Below, one piece after another: positions 9,897 through 23,887 of a stretch of 64,000 nucleotides of DNA (positions are counted from its first letter, which is position 1; every line of letters begins with the position of its first letter). The position numbers and the translations under genes are program-made. The notes under the pieces were generated by a model. It saw nothing but the letters and a program-made list of their open reading frames with translations, was not told where the DNA came from and ran no database searches. The stretch is from Pedinophyceae sp. YPF-701 (taxonomy: Eukaryota > Chlorophyta > Pedinophyceae). The stretch spans positions 62,001 through 126,000 of the forward strand of contig CAJZHL010000031.1 of assembly GCA_916048055.1 (NCBI GenBank), read 5' to 3'.

Positions 9897-12524
9897 ATGA
9901 CGGACTTCAAGCTCAAGCCGCACCCGAAGATCAGCAAGCCTGATGGCCCGGTCATGGTTTGCATCCTGGATGGGTGGGGCGAGAACGAGTACAAGGACAA
10001 GTTCAACGCCATCGAGATGGCTGATACGCCCGTGATGGACAGCCTGTCCCAGGTGCGCACCGGCTTGGCAGGGGCAACTTGCTGCCTCTGCTAGCAGCAC
10101 ACCGCCGATCATTCGGGCGACATACCACGCGAACAGTGCGACACACAACTCTATATTCCGAATTGGCGGCTATACCCTCCGCCATCCTCCAGCTCGACGC
10201 GTGCTCGGCCTCGCCTGGCCGATGGCACGCCGGCTGCCGCTCTGCGCGCCCGCGCGGGCATCCATTCCCCCCGACGGTATCGTCGCCGCATTCTCTTGAA
10301 TCCCACCAGCGCGCATCACGGTCGGTTTCGGTCACGATGTCTCGGACGCCCTGGCTCTGCCCTCCCCCACGGCACCTCTGCCTGGAGGCCCTCCCGCGCA
10401 CCACGCGCAGCGCACCGCCGCGCCCGCGCACGTCACAGCTCCCCATGCCGTCCTGCACCTCGGCGTGCTGCCGGATCCGACGGTACGGGGACCACCGGCC
10501 GGCTTCGCGCACAACCTACCCCGGAATTGACCGAGCGCAATGCCGGCGCGGTCCCGGTCTGTCCCGTCGCCTCCGCTCCCTCCCGGCGCCCTGCGTCGTT
10601 CCGGGACCTGAGCCGGCTCCGGGCGCCCCTCCCTCCCCGCTCTCCGCGCAGAAGGCGCCGGACTACTGGCGCACGGTGCAGGCCCACGGCACGGCCGTCG
10701 GGCTGCCCTCGGACGCCGACATGGGCAACTCCGAGGTCGGGCACAACGCGCTCGGGTCGGGGCAGGTCGTGGACCAGGGCGCGCGCCTGGTCGACATCGC
10801 GCTCGAGAACGGCTCCATCTTTGAGTCGGAGGGGTGGCAGCACATCGCGGGCGCCGTCAAGGACAACACCCTGCACCTCATCGGGCTCCTCTCCGACGGT
10901 GAGCCGCCCGCGCGCGCGCCGCCCCGCGGGCCCCGCCGGCGCCGCGCCCCTGCCCTGAGCGCCCTGGACGGAGCGTGTGTGTGTGTGTGTGTGCAGGCGG
11001 CGTGCACTCGCGGTACGACCAGCTGATCAAGCTGATCGCGGGCGCGTGCGAGCGCGGCGGCAAGAAGGTGCGGTGCCACGTGCTGACGGACGGGCGCGAC
11101 GTCCCGGACGGCTCGGGCGTGAAGTTCGTGCGGCAGCTGGAGGCCGACCTGGCCGACCTGGCGGCCAAGCACGGCGCGGACCTGAAGATCGCGTCGGGCG
11201 GCGGGCGCATGAAGGTCACGATGGACCGGTACGAGGCGGACTGGGGCATCGTGGAGCGCGGGTGGAAGGCGCACATCCTCGGGGAGGCGGACTGCAAGAT
11301 GACGTCGGCCGTCGAGGCGCTGGAGAAGCTGCGCGGGGACCCGGAGAAGCCCGTGTCGGACCAGCACCTGGACCCCTTCGTGGTCGTGGACGCGTCCGGC
11401 GCGCCCGTGGGCCCCGTGCAGGACGGCGACGCGGTGGTGCTGTTCAACTTCCGCGCCGACCGCATGGTCGAGATGTCCAAGGCGCTCGAGTACGCGGAGT
11501 TCGACAAGTTCGACCGGAAGCGCGTGCCGGCGATCAAGTTCTGCGGCATGATGCAGTACGACGGCGACCTGAAGCTCCCGACGAACTACCTCGTGCCGCC
11601 GCCCACCATCAACAAGGTCTCGGGGCAGTACCTCGTGGGGTCCGGCGTGCGCACGTTCGCGTGCAGCGAGACGCAGAAGTTCGGGCACGTGACGTTCTTC
11701 TGGAACGGCAACCGCTCGGGGTACTTCGACGAGAACCTGGAGACGTACGTGGAGATCCCCAGCGACGCGTGCCTGTTCAACGAGAAGCCCGACATGAAGG
11801 CGCGCGAGATCTGCGAGGCCGCCAAGGTCGCGCTCAAGTCCGGGAAGTTCGACATGGTCCGCGTGAACTTCGCCAACCCGGACATGGTCGGCCACACGGG
11901 CGACCTCGCGGCCACCACGGCGTGCTGCTCGCTGGTGGACAAGTGCGTGGGGGAGCTGCTCGCGGTGTGCGACGAGGTCAACGCGCGCTGGCTCGTGACC
12001 GCCGACCACGGGAACGCCGACGACATGGTCCAGCGCAACAAGAAGGGCGAGCCCATCATGGACCCCGACTCGGGCAAGCCCCTCCCGCTCACCAGCCACA
12101 CCCTCGCGCCCGTGCCCGTCGCCATCGGCGGCAAGGGCCTCCCGGACGGCGTCAAGATGAGGAAGGACCTCCCCAAGGCCGGCCTCGCCAACATCACGCC
12201 CACCTACATCGAGCTCCTCGGCTTCCAGGCCCCCGACCACATGGTGCCCACGCTCCTCGAGTCAGGTGCGTGACCGGGCCCGCGCGCGTGTCGGCCGGGC
12301 CCCGCGCTGGTCGTGCCGCCGGGCCGCGCGTGGATCGGTCCCCGCCGCCACCCTGCGCCGCAGCCTGAAGCCGAGCAAGTGGTGTGGTGGGGCGCGCAGG
12401 CACGTCGGCTGCGGGGGCCGCGACGACGACCAAGGCCGAGCCGGCGCCTGGGGCCGCGGCCGCGCCCAAGGAGGCGGGCGAGAAGAAGGGCTTCCTGTGC
12501 TTCGGCGCCAGCAAGACGTCGTGA
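9897..12524 (+). CDS. PGM1: 2,3-bisphosphoglycerate-independent phosphoglycerate mutase
   Basis: Four exons: 9897-10052, 10652-10898, 10997-12265, 12400-12524; 598 residues. It interconverts 3- and 2-phosphoglycerate in glycolysis. Diagnostic segments are VMVCILDGWGENEYK, the catalytic serine loop DADMGNSEVGHNALG, LTDGRDVPDGS and TADHGNADDM, which carry the two-metal site typical of plant-type iPGAM. Intron 1 is long for this window (599 nt). Intron 2 ends in a GT repeat where a pyrimidine tract would be expected. Exon 4 adds an unusual Ala/Lys tail ending GFLCFGASKTS, beyond the end of the conserved enzyme; if the last intron were retained the protein would end after two more codons. Confidence 0.95.
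10974..10996 (+). repeat. (GT)n microsatellite at an intron 3' end
   Basis: An uninterrupted GT run immediately precedes the CAG acceptor of iPGAM intron 2, replacing the usual polypyrimidine tract. Confidence 0.85.
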
Positions 12525-13374
12525 ACGGGAGCGGTGGTGTCGCGTTTGTTTGTTTGGCAGCACGGCAACGTTGTGACGGCAACGCACCGTGTGGGTCTGT
12601 GGCCGAGGGCCGGGGGGTCCGGGGGGCTGACAGGGGCTGTGCGACCGGCAGCCTGCGCTGAACCACGCCAGTGGGGGTTGTTGGGCGGCGAGGGGGGGGA
12701 CGTAGCGGGGTTGTGGCCCGTCGCCAGCGCAACATTGCGGCGCGGGGTCGCGGCGGAGAGCTGCTTCGGATCGCCATCGCTGCCTTCGGCCAGAGGTCGG
12801 CGAACGCGTCGCCACGAGGAGCCGTCACCAGCAGCCGGCCTTGGAGGCAGCCCGCACATTCATCGCCGACAGGGGGAACTTGCGCCGTGCCCGCGAAGGG
12901 ACTCGGTCCTTGATATCTAGTCAGCTGGCTCGCGGGTCGGTCTCGCTTGGCGCGACCCCAACGCAGCGTCGTTCCGGTGCACGAGATGAGCGTGCTCTGT
13001 AGCCCGGCGACGCGCGCCGCCGCGCAGGGCACGCGGCAAACGCCCGCCCAAGCGAGCGCGTCGTCCGTGCGGGCGCTTGCGAGCCCGATTGCGCGGCCCT
13101 GCGGGCGCATGGTGTCCGCGATGACGCCTGGCGCTGGACGTCTCATGTCCTCCGGTACGGCCCTGCACACCCCGCCGCTGCCGCCGTTCGTGCTCTGAAA
13201 TCCATGCCCGATGCATCCTGTACCCGTTGCGCGCGCGCAAGTCCGGCCACTGCGCCGTCAGGTCGCGGAATCCGACTGGCCGACCTCGTCCTCTATCTGC
13301 GTGCAGCCGCCCGCGCCGCGACGCTCTCGCGGCCGCGTCGCGGCGCCCAGCCGGGCCGGCGCAGCGTCGCGCGC
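12525..13374. other. Intergenic, iPGAM / PurF
   Basis: 850 bp between two genes on the same strand; holds the iPGAM 3' end and presumably the PurF promoter. The PurF frame is open upstream to an ATG at 13204. No other feature seen. Confidence 0.4.
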
Positions 13375-15394
13375 ATGTGCGGCATCATCGGCATCTACCG
13401 CCGCGAGGGCGACGTCGCCGTGGAGGTGTACGAGGGCCTCCTGATGCTGCAACACCGCGGGCAGGACTCGGCCGGCATCGTCACGACCGACGGCCTGAAG
13501 TTCCGCGAGCACAAGGACAACGGCCTCGTCAAGGACGTCTTCCCGCCGGACGCCATGGCGTCCCTCAAGGGGTCCGTGGGGATGGGGCACGTGAGGTGCG
13601 GTCCCCGCCCGCGGGCTGCCCGCCCCTGCCCACGCTCGCCGCGCCAACGCGCACCGCTGGAGCATTCAGGCAGCGCCCGGGACGCACCCCGTGCCCGAGG
13701 ACGTGTTAACTTCCAGCGCACAGTGTCGCGGGCGTTCTCGTGACTGGCCAGGATCCCCACAGACGTGACGGGCCGGTTCCATGACTGCCCCACATCCCGC
13801 CGCGCACGCACGCACCCGCGCGCCCGCCCCTTCCCGCGCGCGCCGCCCGACCCGCCCGCTCGCCCCCGCCCCGCGCGCCCAGGTACCCGACGGCCGGCAC
13901 GTCGTCGGCGATTGAGGCGCAGCCCTTCTTCGTCAACTCCCCGCTGGGCATCTACCTGATCCACAACGGCAACCTGACGAACACGGCGGCGCTGCGGAAG
14001 CTGCTGAACTCGTCGACGTCGTTCTTCAACCGGCACCTGCGCACGTCGTCGGACTCGGAGGTGCTGCTCAACGTGTTTGCGGACGAGATCCACCGCGCGC
14101 ACCAGCAGTGCCTGGCGGAGGGCGCGTGCGACCCGAACGCGCAGAAGTCGCAGATGGTGCTGGACGCCGGGAAGCGCGTGATGGAGCTGTGCGAGGGCGC
14201 GTTCTCGGTGATCACGCTGGTGATGGGCGTGGGGCTGGTGGCCTTCCGGGACCCGTACGGCATCCGCCCGCTCGTCCTGGGCACGCGCGACACCGAGGAC
14301 GGGCCCGAGTGGGCGGTCGCGTCCGAGGACTGCGCGTTCGGGCCGCTCGGGTTCGAGCGCGTGCGCGACGTGGCGCCCGGGGAGATGATCATCGTCACGC
14401 CGCAGGGCGAGCTCATCTCGCAGCAGTGCGTGCCGGGGCGCCTGTGCCCGTGCATCTTCGAGTACATCTACCTCGCGCGCCCGGACACGGTCCTGAACGA
14501 CATCTCGGTGTACAACTTCCAGCTCGGCCTCGGGCGGCTCATTGCCAAGCGCGTCGAGGCCACGGGGTGGGACATCGACATGGTCGTGCCCGTGCCGGAC
14601 GGGTCGCGGCCCGCGGCGATCGAGATCGCGAGCGAGATGAACATCCCCTACCGCGAGGGCCTCGTCAAGAACCGCTACGTCGGGCGCACCTTCATCATGC
14701 CCGACCAGCGCACGCGCGAGCTCTCCGTGCGGCGCAAGCTCAACGCGATGCCCGCGGTGTTCGACGGGAAGAGCGTGCTGCTCGTCGACGACTCCATCGT
14801 CCGCGGCACGACCATGAACCAGATCGTCGCCATGGTCCGCCGCGCGGGGGCCAAGAAGGTCTACCTGGCCTCGGCCTCGCCCCCGGTCAAGTACCCCAAC
14901 GTCTACGGCGTCGACATGCCCTCGCGGAAGGAGTTCGTCGCCAACGAGCTCACCGCCGACGAGGTCCGCGACGTCCTCGGCGCCGACGGCCTCATCTACC
15001 AGGAGATTGACGACATGGTGGCCCTCGGGAAGAGCCTCAACGAGAACATCGACGAGTTCGACGCCTCCTGGTGAGCACCGCCGCCCGCCCCGCGACGCAC
15101 GCGGCCGATGACGATACCCATATTCAGTTGTTACACACGCTGACGAGGCGGCCCTGTGCCGTCGCCGGTTGAAGTGACTTTTAGCGGATTTCTCCGAGGC
15201 CGCCCGCACCGCCCCGCACCGCACCGCCCGCGCCCACCCGCCGCTGCGCCTGAGCCGCCACCCCCCGCCGTCCTCGCAGTTTCTCGGGGCACTACGTGAC
15301 GGAGAGCGTCTCGCAGGAGTACCTCGAGTCTCTCGAGCGCAAGGGGCGCGGGAAGGGACGGTCGAACAAGAGCGCGGAGACAGTGGAGGTCTGA
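13375..15394 (+). CDS. purF: Amidophosphoribosyltransferase, proteobacterial (E. coli) type
   Basis: Three exons: 13375-13595, 13883-15070, 15280-15394; 507 residues, close to E. coli PurF (505). It makes phosphoribosylamine from PRPP and glutamine, the first committed step of purine synthesis. The start MCGIIGIY puts the catalytic Cys at position 2, so no propeptide is needed. LLMLQHRGQDSAG and PTAG are the glutamine-amidotransferase motifs; VLLVDDSIVRGTT is the PRPP loop. The end (FxGHYVTESVSQEYLESL) matches the E. coli-type C-terminus. Plants normally use the Bacillus-type enzyme with a propeptide and an Fe-S cluster, so the type is unexpected. An in-frame upstream ATG at 13204 could add a 57-residue leader, but the immediate MCG makes 13375 the better start. 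Confidence 0.93.
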
Positions 15395-15739
15395 GCGGCC
15401 CGGGAGAGGCCGCGCGCGCCAAACACAGGGTGCCGCGCGACGATTACGCCCGGCCGCGCACATCCCTCACCTCGCGCTTAGCCATCGGGCCGCGCGGAGA
15501 CCCGGCGCGGCACCGCGCCTGTGATTCCCGCCCGCGCGTGCGTCCGGATCCAGTGTGTGTGGCCCGTCGATGGGACACGTGGCGCTCCGTGGCGCGGGCC
15601 GCGGCGGCCGCGGGTGGGTGTCGACACCTGAGTCCGCCCGAGCACAGGTCCCCGCGGCGCGGCGGCGGGACATTGGGCGCGCGCCGCACCGCTCTCGATA
15701 TATGCACTCCACGCAACTGATAGATCTCACACAGACGCG
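15395..15739. other. Intergenic, PurF / secreted acidic protein
   Basis: 345 bp between same-strand genes; no motif recognised. Confidence 0.4.
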
Positions 15740-18041
15740 ATGATTTACGTGCGTCGGCTTCTGCTCGCGGCGATGGCCGCCCTGGTGCTGTCGAGTGCGG
15801 CGGCCTTCAGCACGCGTGCCGCGCTGGAGACTGACGGCGTCGCGCGCATCGACGATGTGCGCAAGATGTTCCGGAGAATGACGACGGCCGCAGTGCCCAA
15901 GTGAGTTCCGCTCCCCACGCGCTGCGGCCGCTGGTCGCGGCCCGCCCCCATCGGTTGCCCCATCACCCTCCCGCTGTCCGTCCCCTCGGATCAAACGCCG
16001 TCGAACGCGAGACGATCTCGATCTTGTTGGCACGGCGATCGCTTCTTCGTGCAAGATCGTCTCGTATCACGCGTTTCGCGGCGGGTTCGACCCACGGCCC
16101 CACACGCACGCCACCTGGCACCGCGCCCCGCCGCGGACCCCGCGGCCACATATCATATCCACGCCGTCGCGCCCACCAGCCCCTTGGTTTCGACCCCCTC
16201 GTAAGCCCGGCATCTCCACCCCGAGCAATCGCCGCGGAGGCCCGTCGCGACGACTGCCCAGGACCTGATGCTGAAATCGGAATGTGTTGACCCCTTCTGC
16301 CCTTCGGTGCCCTCCCCGCAGATCCCGCCGGCTAGCGCACACCTCTGTGGAGCAGTGCGAGGGGGACGCGAACGACTGCGACGCCAACCCGGAGACCATC
16401 CTGGCCCTGCGGCGCCCTGCCTTCCCCATGACGCGCTTCCTCTGGGAGACGATGGCGCTCAAGGAGGTGCGCGACGACGCCGAACCGCCGCGAGCCAGGC
16501 GTCTGTGTGCTGCGTAGCTGGCGCCACGGACGCGGCCTGACGCGCGGGAGCGGCCGTGTGGTTGCGCGTGCAGGTGTGCAAGGGGTTTGAGACTGAGGCC
16601 GAGTGCGACGGCTTCGGCAACGGCGAGGAGTGCGCGTGGGACGAGGGCCGCGGGAACCAGGCCGGGATGTGCCGGCCCAGCGCCTTGAACGTGCGTGCCT
16701 GCGCTTCCTTTCTGCGCGCGATCAGTGCCCTGGGCCTCACACCGAAAGACGTCATCCAACCGTGCGCTCTCTCGCGAATCCCCGCAGTTCATGTGCTCGG
16801 ACTCCACGGGCGCGGAGCTCTTCCGCACGATCGAGACGTGCGGCGCGTTCGACCGCCTGGGCGACATCGTCAGCAACGGCACGGGCAACAACCGCGACGT
16901 GGCGTGCCCGGACCCGCGCTGCACGACGCGCACCTTCGACATCCGCGACATCGTGCGCGCCATCTCCGACGGCCAGGGCGCCGACTCGGACACGGACTCG
17001 GACTCGGACTCGGACTCGGACGACGAGGGCGCGCCCACCAACAGCACCAGCACGCCGGCCCCGAACAACCAGCCGCGCGAGGTGGAGCTGTGCGTGTCCA
17101 CCGGCTTCGAGATCGGCCAGCTCACGCGCATCGTCGAGATCGTCCGCAACCTGGACTCGGACAGCGACGACGACGGCGCGGCCTCCGACACGGAGGACGA
17201 GGACCTGCTGAGCGAGCTGGTGGGCAGCTGCCAGGTGGCGCGCCTGAGCCAGGCGATCGCCGCGGAGGCCGCCGGGTTCAGCGACGACGACGACCGCGAG
17301 TGCCGCCGCCTGCGCGACCCGGCCTCGTGCAACGCCGCCGACGACTGCCAGTGGTTCGAGGCCGCCAACGAGTGCTTCGAGGAGGACGGCGCGGAGTTCG
17401 TGCGCGCGAACAGCGACCCCTTCGTGCTGCTGGCGATCCGCTCGTGGGGCAACGAGTGCGCCGCGAACGCCACCGAGTCCAACGCGTGCCCCGCCGCGAC
17501 GCTGTCGTACTCGGAGGACTTTTTGGACGCACGCGCCAACGGCAACATCATGACCATGAACGACGACGACAACCTGCAGCTCGCGACGGCCCTCGGCTGG
17601 GACGTGCAGATCACGCTCGCGTACAACGCGCAGCTCACGCGCCGCCAGATGGTGCAGGTGGAGAAGGAGGTCCGCCGCCGCATCGACGCCAGCTGCGAGA
17701 ACGACGATGGCTGCCCCGTGCGCGCCGCGCTGTCGGCGCGCAACCGCAAGAAGGTCATGCGCCGCGGCATGCAGCAGATGGGCACGATGGAGTACGACCT
17801 CGCCGTGTCGGGACGCTACCAGGACGAGCAGGCGGCGTCGATGTCGGCCCAGATGTTCAACAGCGCCGTGTCGGAGGGGTCGATCAGCTCCTGGGCCGCG
17901 GCAAACGACAATCAGCCGACGGTGGCGCGCTCGCAGACGGCGACGACTGCGCGTGTCGGCGCGTCGTCGTCGGGCGCCCCGGCAACGGCCATGGCGGCTG
18001 CCGTCGCTGCCGCGGCCCTGCTGGCGATGATCGCTCTCTGA
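15740..18041 (+). CDS. Secreted, possibly GPI-anchored, acidic Cys-rich protein of unknown function
   Basis: Four exons: 15740-15900, 16322-16466, 16574-16690, 16788-18041; 558 residues. The N-terminus RRLLLAAMAALVLSSAAAFS is a signal peptide. The ectodomain has two similar Cys modules (pattern C-x8/9-C-x5/6-C-x-W-x7/10-C, one in exon 3, one around genomic 17300-17380), an Asp/Ser repeat of DSD units near residue 205, and several further acidic clusters. The last 20 residues are Ala-rich and hydrophobic after a small-residue site (SSSGAP), as in a GPI-attachment signal. I do not recognise a family; a cell-surface or calcium-binding wall role is inference. Convergent with the JmjC gene. Confidence 0.82.
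16986..17020 (+). repeat. GGACTC hexamer repeat inside the secreted-protein CDS
   Basis: Tandem in-frame hexamers, one degenerate, encode alternating Ser-Asp residues. Confidence 0.85.
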
Positions 18042-18296
18042 GCCATCGCCAGAACATGCGAATCATCATTCGCGGGGAACACGAGCTGGCCCTCCCGCAC
18101 ACGTGATCGGACAAATAGACAAAGAAATATGGACGGAAATTCATCATTGTTGCGTGCTCGAGCCTGATATTTTCGCTCGCAGAGACGAACGTTTCGTCCA
18201 CTTGCCTGCCTCGCGAGGCTCGAGCACGGTAGTTTTCATCAGCGTCGAACGCCGCCCGCGTCGACGTATGTGATCCATGTGGCGATCCATGTTGTC

Positions 18297-19975
18297 TCAA
18301 ACATCGCTCTGCGCCGCCGGCCCGCATGCCTGCCGGACGACGTCCTCCAGACACTGCTGCCCGAACCGTTCCTTCGCCCGCACCACCCGCGCCATCCCCG
18401 CCTTGGCGTCCTCGAACGCCCCCCAGAACTCTCTGTAAAACTCCTCCCCCGGCGCCCGGCCGGGAGCGACGGAGCCCTCCAGCGCGTCGGCGGCCTCGAA
18501 GGACTGCGTGAGGAGCTCGATCGCGGCGGGCGACGCCACCTCGGTCACGAGCCGCTCCAGCGCTCGAGGGAACTGCCGCGCACACTCCGTCAGCACGCGG
18601 CGCAACGCCAGCGGCGGGACGCTGCGCACGAGACGCAGCACGTCGTCGCTCTCCGCGTCGGCGCCGCGGCCCGGCGCCCACGCGGGGCCCTTGATGCCGA
18701 GCTGCGCCAGGGCCACCAGGGCCTCGGCGTCCGACGGCGTCGTCTCGAGCACCGGCGCGGATGCGAGCACTCTCTGGCGCGTCTCGTCGCCGAGCGTGCG
18801 GAGCGACCGCCGGAGCAGGACTTGCCCTGCCCCGCAGCGCAGCAGCTGCCCCGCAGGGGAGTCCCACCAGAAGTTGACGGCGATCGTCCCGCCTGCGCAC
18901 ACGTGTTCGGGGGGCGCAACATGTCGGGAGGGCGCACGTCAGCCCAGGGGCGCACACGGACACTGCTATCACGCGGTCCGCGCACCTTGGCTGCTCACCA
19001 GGTGCCACCAACCGTCAGGTATGAGCAGGAGATCCCCGGGACCGACGTCTGCCACCATCGCGCTCGCCACCACGCCCGACCAGCCCGGCGGCTCCGGCCC
19101 CTGGTTCGGCCGCGCGTTCTCGGTCCCGCCGAGGCCGCGCCCCGCCGCGTCGATCGTGGAGTGGTTCGGGGCTTCCGAGAACACGGGGTGCGGCGCCACC
19201 GCCGGCGTCACCCACGGGGGCACCAGGACGACGCGCTTGCGCCCGGCGACCACGCACAGCGCGTTGTCCCACGGGTCCGAGTGCAGGGAGGACGTCGTCG
19301 GCCCCGCGCTCGCCCACAGGTTTACTTCCAGCGACGGTCCTGGGTCCCCGGGGGGACTGGGCTGCGGTGCAAGGCCGTCCGCGCCGTCCGAGTGCGCGAA
19401 GAGGCCGGCGCCGGCCTGCGGGGCCGGACGCGGGCACGCGCGTCCGATTGCCGGGAGCGCTGGATCGCGCCGGCACAGCCACGCAGTCCTTCTCGCCGAC
19501 GTCAAGTGCGAGACAGACTAGGACGCACCTGTCTGTCAGCCAGCAGGGCCTCCCGCGGGAGCAGCGCGGGCGCCGGGGCGATGTCGGCGAGCAGCTCCCG
19601 GAGCTGGTCCTCGGGGTCCCGCCTGCCCGGTCCGACGCGCGCCAGCGGCGACTGCGCCATGTACAAGTGAGATGTGTGTGCGGGCGGGGCCGCCGCCATG
19701 TCGCAGAACTCGGAGAGCAGCATCGGCTCCGGACTGTGCCGGTAGATGTCGCCGTGGAAGGACGGGGAGTCGGAGCGCATGACGTGCACGCGCCGGTGCC
19801 CCGCGAGGCCCCGCCATCGGTCCAGCACGCCCGGCCAGCGCCACAGGTCGTGCGCGGGCCAGGACGGAGCGCCGCGGACCACGACGGGCCGGCTCGAGGC
19901 ACAGTGACGCTCTAGCGTAGAACGAGCGAGCGGGACCGACGTGAATCGGTGCTCCGGGACCGGTTGCTCAGCCAT
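18297..19975 (-). CDS. JmjC/cupin-8 type 2-oxoglutarate oxygenase
   Basis: Three exons: 19975-19529, 19415-18986, 18892-18297; 490 residues. Exon 2 holds the JmjC core: the iron-binding HxD in SSLHSDPWDNALCVV, an RKRVVLVPP strand that usually carries the 2-oxoglutarate Lys, and the distal His in IPDGWWHLVSS, followed across the intron by GGTIAVNFWW. This arrangement fits the small hydroxylase-like JmjC group (JMJD5/JMJD7/TYW5 type) rather than large chromatin demethylases. The roughly 190-residue C-terminal part is helical and unassigned. A strong alternative donor (gtgagc) lies 10 nt before the chosen one but would break the distal JmjC strand. Confidence 0.82.
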
Positions 19976-20447
19976 GCTCCGACCGGTGCCTCCTCCTCCC
20001 GCCCGCAGCTCGCGCTCGCCGCTCGTCCTGGAACGAAAGCGTAGCTTGGTGGCTCATCGGGAGGACATCGTCGATGCCTGACACAGGTGTGTCACCCCGC
20101 GCGAGGCGGAGGCTTCCAACCACCACAGAGAGAGGGCGGCGCCTACAGCGAGTTCCGGTCCAATCACTCCGTTCGAAGCCACAGCGCATGCTGGTGTACT
20201 CCGAGCACACCGTCGTGCCTCCATTCGTGCCGCTGCCGTCGGGGTCGTCGCTGGTCGGCCTTGCTTGTACTGGAGGACCTCCCCCCGTCAAGCGGGGCGT
20301 GCGCCCGTCACTTTGCGTCGTCCGGGCGACAAAGCGGGCGACAAAGTTACGGACCTTCGAGGAAGTCGAGCGGCTGAGATTTCGCGTCACGTCGATCGCG
20401 TGATGATGAGCTGAATTTCGGGAAGGGAGCGGCATCTTTCAGCGGGG
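19976..20447. promoter_or_regulatory. Divergent intergenic region, JmjC / NCS1
   Basis: 472 bp between divergent starts. No recognisable element. Confidence 0.4.
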
Positions 20448-23792
<3,345 letters not shown>

Positions 23793-23887
23793 TCAGCCCC
23801 ACGCTGTCCCCGCGCCCCTGCTGGCTCGATGGCCCGCCCGGGCAGCCGGCACGTGGACCCTTGCGTGTGCGTCGAGGATCCGCGAAC

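Noticed and set aside
13204-13374. N-terminal extension of PurF (possible transit peptide)
   Set aside because: In frame, but processing would have to expose Cys2 exactly; the MCG start is the standard mature form. Kept as an alternative only.
18985-19010. Alternative JmjC donor gtgagc after WWHL
   Set aside because: A better consensus, but it would delete VSSQ and shift the following strand, breaking the conserved distal JmjC segment.
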